A DNA stretch of 23,528 nucleotides from Embleya sp040605455 (lineage in GTDB: Bacteria > Actinomycetota > Actinomycetes > Streptomycetales > Streptomycetaceae): positions 1 to 23,528 of the forward strand of contig NZ_JBEXCV010000139.1 of the NCBI RefSeq assembly GCF_040605455.1, read 5' to 3'. The notes below the pieces were generated by a model, which worked only from the letters and a program-made list of their open reading frames with translations, did not search any database and had not been told where the DNA came from. Positions 1 to 5,509 of the stretch are shown piece by piece (position 1 is the first letter of the stretch; each line of letters starts with the position of its first letter). The translations under genes were made by a program, and so were the position numbers.

Positions 1-25
1 GGCGGGCGGCGGGCGGCGGGCGGCG
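1..25. repeat. GGCGGGC heptamer tandem repeat
   Basis: Three full copies of GGCGGGC plus a partial copy open the window, so the array may extend further left. It lies directly before a palindrome upstream of the nhaA-like gene. No function can be assigned. Confidence 0.6.
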
Positions 26-37
26 AATGATCATTCG
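24..37. promoter_or_regulatory. 14-bp perfect palindrome upstream of nhaA
   Basis: CGAATGATCATTCG is a perfect dyad about 70 bp before the antiporter start codon, and is AT-richer than its surroundings. This is the typical form of a dimeric repressor operator. The regulator is unknown, and no clear -35/-10 pair could be fixed next to it. Confidence 0.4.
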
Positions 38-107
38 GTGCACGCCGGCCGATATCCTCTGATGCGCTTCCGCCGGGAAGCGCGGCACGCACACAGGGAG
101 CATCCGC

Positions 108-1994
108 ATGACGCAGCCGACCAGCGACGAGGGTCTGTCCGGCCAGTCGCTCGACGAGGGCGGGGCACGCACCGCGCGCTGGGCGTTCATCCGGACCGAG
201 AGCGGCAGCGCGACCGTGCTGCTCGCCGCCACCCTGATCGCCCTGGCCTGGGCGAACATCGGTGCCGACTCCTACGAATCACTCTGGCACACCCACCTGT
301 CGGTGCGGCTCGGCGACTCCGGCGTGTCCCTGGATCTGCGCGAGTGGGTCAACAGCGGTCTGATGACGCTGTTCTTCTTCGTGGTCGGTCTGGAGGCCCG
401 GCGCGAGTTCGACATGGGCGAACTGCGCGAACGGCGCCGGTTGACCCTGCCGTTGCTGGCCGGCCTCAGCGGCATGGCCGTGCCGGTGCTGATCTACCTG
501 GTGATCAACGCGGGCGAATCCTCGGTGCACGGCTGGGGTGCCGCGATGTCCACCGACACGGCCTTCGCGCTGGGCATGCTCGCGCTGCTCGGCAGCCGCT
601 TCCCCAGACGGCTGCACACCTTCATCCTGACCGTCGCCGTGGTGGACGACTTCGTCGCCCTGGTGGTGATCGCGGTCGCCTACAGCGATCACATCGACGT
701 GCCGGCGCTCCTGGTGGCGCTGGCGATGCTGGCGGTGATCGTGCTGGTGCGCACCGCGAAGGTGCGGCGCGGCAGCGCGTACGGCGTGCTCGGCGTGATC
801 ACCTGGGTGGCGGTGCTCAAGTCGGGTGTGGACCCGGTGGTGGTCGGCCTGGTGATGGGCCTGCTCACCTTCGCCTACCCGGCGTCGCGGGCCGAACTGG
901 AGCGGGCCACCGGACTGTTCCGCTCGTTCCGCGAGCAGCCCACACCGGAGCTGGAACGCACCGCCCGACTCGGCATGGCGGCGGCCCTGTCGCCGAACGA
1001 GCGCCTCCAGCGGATGTACCACCCGTGGACCAGCTACGTGATCGTGCCGCTGTTCGCGCTGGCCAACGCCGGCATCACGCTCGACGCCGGGCTGATCTCC
1101 CGGGCCTTCACCTCGCCGGTGACGCTGGGCATCCTGCTCGGCTACGTGGTGGGCAAGCCGGTGGGCATCATCGGCACCGCCGCGCTGACCACCCGGCTCA
1201 GTCGCGGTCGACTGCGCCCGCCGGTCGGCTGGGGTGCCGTGGTCGGCGGCGGCGCGATCGCCGGAGTGGGTTTCACCGTATCGCTGCTGATCGCGACGCT
1301 GGCCTTCGAGGGCGAGCGGCTCGACGAGGCCAAGGTGGGCGTACTCAGTGCCGTGGTCTGCTCGTTCGTGGTGACCTGGCTGGTCTCGTTGGTGATCGCC
1401 GCCATGCCGCGCCCGGCCCGCTCGCGGGCGCTGCTGGGCACCGCCCAGAGTCTGATCGACCTGGCGGCGCCGGTGGATCCCGAGCGCGATCACATCCGCG
1501 GTCCGATCGACGCCCCGGTGACGCTCGTGGAGTACGGCGACTTCGAATGCCCCTACTGCGGTCTGGCCGAGCCGGTCGTCCGCGAACTGCTCACCGACTT
1601 CGGCGACGTGCGCTACGTCTGGCGCCACCTGCCGCTGCCGGACGTGCACCCCCGGGCCCGGCTGGCCGCGATCGCCGCGGAAGCCGCCGCCGAGCAGGGC
1701 GCGTTCTGGGAGATGCTCGACCATCTCCTGGAGAACCAGGACGCGCTCAAGTTTGGCGATCTGGTCGCCCACGCGCAGACGCTGGGGCTGGACGTGGAGG
1801 AGTTCCGGATCGCGCTGCGCACCCATCGCGGCGCCGACCGGGTGGCCGAGGACGAGGAGTCGGCCGACTTGAGCGGGGTCTCCGGCACCCCGACGTTCTT
1901 CGTCAACGGCCGCCGACACCACGGCCCGTACGACATCGGCGGGCTCACCGCCGCGGTACACGCGGCCAAGGAACGCGCGCTGATGGACCGCTGA
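108..1994 (+). CDS. nhaA: NhaA-type Na+/H+ antiporter fused to a C-terminal thioredoxin/DsbA-like domain
   Basis: A 628-aa membrane protein that should exchange Na+ for H+ across the cytoplasmic membrane. The N-terminal ~430 residues are hydrophobic and NhaA-like, with TDTAFALGMLALLG and the VVDDFVALVVIA segment that carries the paired Asp residues central to transport in this family. Residues ~450-625 form a soluble thioredoxin-fold domain with a CPYC redox motif at 481-484 and a cis-Pro type SGTPTFFVNG segment near the end. This two-domain form is known among actinobacterial NhaA proteins and is much longer than the ~390-aa enterobacterial NhaA. The start ATG is preceded by AGGGAG with a 7-nt spacer. 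The gene stands alone: the next gene has its own promoter. The job of the redox domain is unknown; thiol exchange in an envelope protein, or redox gating of transport, are inferences. Confidence 0.93.
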   Translation: MTQPTSDEGLSGQSLDEGGARTARWAFIRTESGSATVLLAATLIALAWANIGADSYESLWHTHLSVRLGDSGVSLDLREWVNSGLMTLFFFVVGLEARREFDMGELRERRRLTLPLLAGLSGMAVPVLIYLVINAGESSVHGWGAAMSTDTAFALGMLALLGSRFPRRLHTFILTVAVVDDFVALVVIAVAYSDHIDVPALLVALAMLAVIVLVRTAKVRRGSAYGVLGVITWVAVLKSGVDPVVVGLVMGLLTFAYPASRAELERATGLFRSFREQPTPELERTARLGMAAALSPNERLQRMYHPWTSYVIVPLFALANAGITLDAGLISRAFTSPVTLGILLGYVVGKPVGIIGTAALTTRLSRGRLRPPVGWGAVVGGGAIAGVGFTVSLLIATLAFEGERLDEAKVGVLSAVVCSFVVTWLVSLVIAAMPRPARSRALLGTAQSLIDLAAPVDPERDHIRGPIDAPVTLVEYGDFECPYCGLAEPVVRELLTDFGDVRYVWRHLPLPDVHPRARLAAIAAEAAAEQGAFWEMLDHLLENQDALKFGDLVAHAQTLGLDVEEFRIALRTHRGADRVAEDEESADLSGVSGTPTFFVNGRRHHGPYDIGGLTAAVHAAKERALMDR

Positions 1995-1999
1995 GCGGG

Positions 2000-2024
2000 C
2001 CGGCCGTACATCGACTTCGGCCGG
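2000..2024 (+). terminator. possible terminator hairpin after nhaA
   Basis: CCGGCCG and CGGCCGG form a perfect 7-bp stem with an 11-nt loop, starting 6 bases after the antiporter stop codon. There is no U-run, as usual in high-GC actinomycetes. Confidence 0.35.
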
Positions 2025-2146
2025 TTCATCGCGCCGAAGGCCGGCGCCATGCGCTGTCGTGACCGGCCCGACCTCGTGATCGATAGCCCGGATCCGGGCA
2101 CTCCCCCGGGTGTTGCTTCGTTGGCACGGCAAGTTCCTTTGGCGCC

Positions 2147-2176
2147 TTGACGATTACGCTTCGGGGTTTCTAGGGT
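2147..2176 (+). promoter_or_regulatory. vegetative-type promoter for the PCMT-like methyltransferase
   Basis: TTGACG (2147-2152), an 18-bp spacer, then TAGGGT (2171-2176), close to the principal-sigma consensus of actinomycetes. The predicted transcript starts around 2183 and would begin just before the GGAAAGG ribosome site (2197-2203) of the short upstream ORF. Confidence 0.6.
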
Positions 2177-2213
2177 GCGGTGAGTAGTCATTCTTCGGAA
2201 AGGTTGGTCCACG

Positions 2214-2258
2214 ATGCCCGGTCAGTCCGTCTTATCCGATCGACGGTTCGTGTCATGA
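2214..2258 (+). CDS. 14-codon upstream leader ORF containing a TTA codon
   Basis: ATG at 2214 follows GGAAAGG by 10 nt and opens MPGQSVLSDRRFVS. Its TGA stop (2256-2258) overlaps the ATG of the methyltransferase (2255) as ATGA, the classic arrangement for translational coupling. Codon 7 (2232-2234) is TTA, which in Streptomyces is read only by the developmental tRNA encoded by bldA. The peptide may therefore act as a translational switch rather than as a product. Alternatively translation begins at GTG 2180 and reads through in the methyltransferase frame, adding 25 residues; that start has no clear ribosome site and sits at the predicted transcript start. Confidence 0.4.
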   Translation: MPGQSVLSDRRFVS

Positions 2259-3460
2259 CGGTGGGGCCCGACACACTCACGGCCCTGCTGAAGGGCAAGG
2301 ACGTGCTTCCGGCGGGCTGGGAATCGGTGTTCGGCATGGTGGCCCGCGAGGACTTCGTCCCCGCCCGGATCTGGCCGGACGACAGCGACGCGCCATTGGA
2401 CCGCGATCGCGATCCGGAGGCATGGCGCCGGGCGGTCTACTCGGATCGGGCGCTGGTGACCCAGTGGGACGACGGCCGGCACACCGGCGCCACCGCCGGG
2501 CGGCTGGCCACCTCGTCGGCGTCCACGCCGTCCACGCTCGCGGAGATGCTCTACGACCTGGACGCGGCGCCGGGCATGCGGGTGTTGGAGGTCGGCACCG
2601 GCACCGGCTACAGCGCCGGCCTGTTGGCGGCGCGCGGTTGCCGGGTGACCTCGATCGAGGTCGACCCGCAACTGGCCCACCGGGCCCGGGAGAACCTGGC
2701 CGCCGCCGGATTCGGCGACCTCGTCGAGGTGATCACCGGCGACGGCACGCTCGGCCACCCGGCGGGCGGCCCGTACGAGCGGATCCAAGTCACCGCAGGT
2801 GTGCGGCGCGTGCCGCCGGCGTGGGTCGAACAGGCCGCGCCCGGCGCGGTGATCGTGCTCCCGTGGGGCACCGACTACGGCAGCGGCGACTGCGCGCTGC
2901 GCCTGGTCGTCGACGCTGATCGGCGCGCCGCCCGCGGGCCGTTCACGCTGGCCACCGCGTTCATGAAGCTGCGCGCGCATCACCCGCACTGGGGCCGCTA
3001 CGGCGGAGCCGCGCTCCCCGAGGACTGGGCCGCCTACGCGCATCCGGCCACCACCACACTCGGCTACGACGACGTGGTGGGCGGCCCGTTCGACCCGGTG
3101 GCCTTGGTGCTCGGCCTGTGTGTGCCCGACTGCCTGGCCCGACCGGTGTTGCACGGCGCACTCGGCGGCACGTTGTGGCTCTACGGCGCCGACACCGGCC
3201 GCGGCCACTCGATCGCCGCCGCCCACTTCGCTGTCAAGGACCCGCCCACGATTCGCCAATCCGGCCCCCGCCGGTTGTGGGACGAGGTCGAGGCGACCTG
3301 GCACTGGTGGCATTCCCAGGGTCGCCCCACCATCCACGACTTCGGCCTCACCGTACGCCTCGCCGCCGACGACACGGTCGAACAACAACCGTGGTACCGC
3401 ACCCCCGAGCAGCCCCTCGTCGCCCCGGCCCACGATTGGGCACCGCCCACGGCCGGTTGA
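2255..3460 (+). CDS. PCMT-like SAM-dependent methyltransferase
   Basis: A 401-aa cytoplasmic protein whose N-terminal half matches the protein-L-isoaspartate O-methyltransferase family. The SAM-binding motif I VLEVGTGTG is at residues 110-118, and the preceding SSASTPSTLAEML segment (~87-99) corresponds to the substrate/SAM loop typical of PCMT. The C-terminal ~200 residues are an extra domain not found in the ~210-aa repair enzyme. Long PCMT-like proteins of this type are common in Streptomyces, and some relatives act in RiPP pathways (the FxLD and ATP-grasp maturase systems). No ATP-grasp, lanthipeptide synthetase or precursor gene is adjacent, so a role in repair or peptide modification is open. 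ATG 2255 is chosen because it overlaps the upstream leader ORF as ATGA. A hairpin covers the stop codon, and the next gene is convergent. Confidence 0.8.
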   Translation: MTVGPDTLTALLKGKDVLPAGWESVFGMVAREDFVPARIWPDDSDAPLDRDRDPEAWRRAVYSDRALVTQWDDGRHTGATAGRLATSSASTPSTLAEMLYDLDAAPGMRVLEVGTGTGYSAGLLAARGCRVTSIEVDPQLAHRARENLAAAGFGDLVEVITGDGTLGHPAGGPYERIQVTAGVRRVPPAWVEQAAPGAVIVLPWGTDYGSGDCALRLVVDADRRAARGPFTLATAFMKLRAHHPHWGRYGGAALPEDWAAYAHPATTTLGYDDVVGGPFDPVALVLGLCVPDCLARPVLHGALGGTLWLYGADTGRGHSIAAAHFAVKDPPTIRQSGPRRLWDEVEATWHWWHSQGRPTIHDFGLTVRLAADDTVEQQPWYRTPEQPLVAPAHDWAPPTAG

Positions 3461-3466
3461 CCGGCC
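3451..3466. terminator. bidirectional terminator hairpin between convergent genes
   Basis: GGCCGGTTGACCGGCC is an inverted repeat spanning the stop codon of the methyltransferase. It lies in the 61-bp gap before the 3' end of the convergent hydrolase gene. The loop is only 2-4 nt. Confidence 0.4.
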
Positions 3467-3521
3467 CGACGTGCCCGCCACCGCAGGTCAGGAACTGCGG
3501 CCGAGCAGAACCTGCCACAGG

Positions 3522-4328
3522 TCAGGCCCGCGGGAGGCCCGCGTCGGCGAGCCAGGTCAGGGAGGCTTCCGCGATGTCGGGCCAACCCCGGTCGACGATC
3601 AGCGAGTGGCCCCGGTCGTCGAAACACCGATATTCGGTGGTGGCACGGGACTTGCCATATTGCTTGAAGGTGGCGCGGGTCAGCACGTCGGGCACGCTGT
3701 GGTCGAGCTTCCCGGACAGGAGCAGGAGCGGTCCGCGGGACTGGTTCCCGGTGGCCACCCTCGCGGCCGAGTTCGGGGTGAAGTTGCCCAGCGCCAACTG
3801 GAAGAGCGGCCGGGCCGGACTGGGGATGGTCCACGCCGCGAACAGGTCCTCGGACTCCTTGAGGGAGACGGTGTTGGCGAAGGCGTAGCGGAATTGGGCC
3901 TGACTCAGCGACACCGCGCGCTGGGTGTTGGCGGGGTTGCGCAGGAACGCGAACGTCGACTTCGCCTGGGCCGGACCGACCTTGACCCCCTTGATCCGGC
4001 CGGGACAGATCGCCACCGCCGCCGCGGCGAGTCCCTCGCCCAACAGTTGCTGGGCGATGAAGCCGCCGACGGAGTGGCCGATGAGGACCGGCGGGGAGGC
4101 CAACTCCCGGATGACCCGGACATGCGCCTCGGAGATCTCCGCGAGCCCGACGCCGCCTTGCTGCTCCGGCTGCCTGCGGGCCGCCAGGACCGTGGCGGGA
4201 ACGCCGGGCCACTCCGGCATCAGCGGTTCGTACCCCGCCTCGCGAAACCGCTCGGCCCAGGACCGCCAACTGGTCGAGTGCAGCCACAAGCCATGGATGA
4301 ACAGCACCGGTGTGCGCTTGGTCGTCAT
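3522..4328 (-). CDS. alpha/beta hydrolase
   Basis: A 268-aa protein with the alpha/beta hydrolase fold. An N-terminal beta strand leads into the oxyanion-hole segment FIHGLW (10-15). The nucleophile elbow is GHSVGG with Ser86. The acid is probably Asp209 in GKLDHSVPD, and His241 in DRGHSLIV completes the triad. No signal peptide is visible, so it is probably cytoplasmic. The substrate cannot be inferred; the ester or C-C hydrolases of this family act on many small molecules. The chosen ATG at 4328 has GCGAGG upstream at good spacing. A start 19 codons further upstream is possible but lacks a ribosome site and adds residues atypical of the family. It is convergent with the PCMT-like gene, with decayed DNA behind it. 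Confidence 0.85.
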   Translation of the reverse strand: MTTKRTPVLFIHGLWLHSTSWRSWAERFREAGYEPLMPEWPGVPATVLAARRQPEQQGGVGLAEISEAHVRVIRELASPPVLIGHSVGGFIAQQLLGEGLAAAAVAICPGRIKGVKVGPAQAKSTFAFLRNPANTQRAVSLSQAQFRYAFANTVSLKESEDLFAAWTIPSPARPLFQLALGNFTPNSAARVATGNQSRGPLLLLSGKLDHSVPDVLTRATFKQYGKSRATTEYRCFDDRGHSLIVDRGWPDIAEASLTWLADAGLPRA

Positions 4329-4737
4329 GGGTCGCCTCGCTCGCCAATGGCTGGATCCGGGGACCGCCGCGGAGACGACCTTCACGGCGGGCGGCGGTAC
4401 GACGACGCCGCTCGTCCCGCCGGTCGCGCCTGCGACCGGGCCACTCGAAGATCCTTTACCGCCACTGTGTCACCACAGCCGCCCGAGCGCGCGCCGAAAC
4501 CCGGCTGCGGATCGTGGGCAGCGACCGTCCGGCCCGCTGGGTCCCGTTCGATCCGGACGTGTTCGTCGAGTTGCAGATCGACGGGACTTGAGTCCCGACG
4601 GTGGCCCTGCCCCGCATCGGATCGCGGTATCGCCTCGACCGCTCCCGGCTTCATCGACACCGACCGGGTGGCGCACCGCCCGCCCGGGGCCGCGATCGCG
4701 ACCGTGAGCCAGTCGCCGATCGAGGCTCGACTCTACT

Positions 4738-4774
4738 ATTCGTAGTACGAACTATTATTGTTCGTGTCACGAAT
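4738..4774. promoter_or_regulatory. tandem palindromic operator pair in an AT-rich island
   Basis: Two perfect dyads, TTCGTA-G-TACGAA (4739-4751) and TTCGTG-T-CACGAA (4761-4773), have centres exactly 22 bp apart, two helical turns, so bound dimers would sit on one face of the DNA. The flanking bases make the two sites inverted copies of one another, so 4738-4752 and 4760-4774 could also pair as a 15-bp imperfect stem with a TATTATT loop. The island is far richer in A/T than the rest of the window. No intact gene lies within 300 bp, so the controlled gene may have been lost. Confidence 0.5.
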
Positions 4775-4970
4775 GGCATTCGCTTGTGTCGGCGACCGTG
4801 CGGGCGGAGTACGAGTCGCCGGAGCAGCCGTACATGTTGCCGTTGTAATACTGCATGTTCAGCCACCACAGCCGACCGTTGTCCACGTACTTCTTCATCG
4901 GGCGCGTGTCGGGCCGGCTGCCGAGTCGGGTGACGAGCAGGACCCACTGAATCGGGCCCGCGCGAAGGGG
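4767..4970 (-). pseudogene. 3' fragment of a GH18 chitinase
   Basis: The minus strand encodes KKYVDNGRLWWLNMQYYN followed by GNMYGCSGDSYSARTV, a stretch I recognise from the C-terminal part of the catalytic domain of secreted Streptomyces family 18 chitinases. After SARTV the similarity ends, and the expected ~40-residue tail is replaced by VADTSECHS and a stop. Upstream of KKYVDN the frame no longer resembles a chitinase. The active-site DxxDxDxE motif, binding domain and signal peptide are missing, so this is a dead fragment. A second chitinase fragment, carrying a fibronectin domain but no catalytic domain, lies near 14.0-14.35 kb on the other strand. Confidence 0.65.
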
Positions 4971-5122
4971 TGTTCCGGGGCCTGTGCGCCTGTATGGGAG
5001 GCCCGGCCCCGGCACCCGACGCTCCGATGTGACCGATCGACCAACGAACCTCGTGCCGAGGCCACCGATCCGACGCCGCCGGCCGTCGCCGGCCGTCGCC
5101 GGCCGCGCTCTTCGTGCGCCGG

Positions 5123-5302
5123 TCAGGCCCGCGCGGCGACCTGACGCAGGTAGGCGTCCGTCCGGTCCGGTTCGTACAGGAAGTTCTCGAAGTCGGCCGG
5201 GGTGTCGATGGCTTGGGCCACCCGGTCGGTGACCTCCTGGTGCGCGTTGCCCGCCGCGAGCAGCCGCACCACGTGCTCGGGCGGCGGCGCGAGCAGCCGG
5301 CA
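5123..5302 (-). pseudogene. C-terminal tail of a broken gene, possibly an FAD-dependent oxidoreductase
   Basis: A 58-codon stretch between an in-frame TAG (5303-5305) and TGA has no start codon but reads like real protein. It contains APPPEHVVRLLAAGNAHQEV, then DRVAQAIDTPADFENFLYEP and a tail DAYLRQVAARA. Its codon use has the strong third-position G/C of genuine genes here. It resembles, from memory only, the helical C-terminal tails of actinobacterial FAD-dependent oxidoreductases. The family assignment is weak; the conclusion that it is a gene remnant is firmer. Confidence 0.4.
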
Positions 5303-5509
5303 CTACGACCACGATCGAACCGTTCCCGCCGACCGAGCCGCCCTCGAACCCTGGCTGCCCGCGCCGAGGACCGGGCCGTGTCGGGTGAGGTGGCCCGTAT
5401 CGACCGGGTGCGTGCGGCGGAATCGTTCGTCCATGCCGTCCGTTTCGGGGGCACGTAGCCAAGCTGCGGCGGCACTGGGCGCGGGCGGGTCGGTGCGACG
5501 TGGCGGCAG

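Larger units (their letters stand above)
4386..5509. other. gene-poor stretch of decayed sequence
   Basis: No intact gene is supported in this 1.1 kb. It holds two recognisable gene tails on the minus strand and a tandem palindrome (listed separately), and a short CGCCGGCCGT repeat at about 5079-5106. On the plus strand, 4440-4591 reads through to a plausible but unrecognised C-terminus ending DPDVFVELQIDGT, and another frame ends GAAIATVSQSPIEARLYYS at 4745. Both lack a start and a recognisable family and may be further remnants. Nothing is seen in 5306-5509. Confidence 0.6.

Noticed and set aside
2000..2100. Possible short coding remnant after nhaA (reading YIDFGRFIAPKAGAMRC)
   Set aside because: Short, without a start or recognised family; the hairpin there fits a terminator.
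2214..2258. RiPP precursor peptide for the PCMT-like methyltransferase
   Set aside because: Fourteen residues without a leader/core division and no maturase nearby; a coupling leader explains it better.
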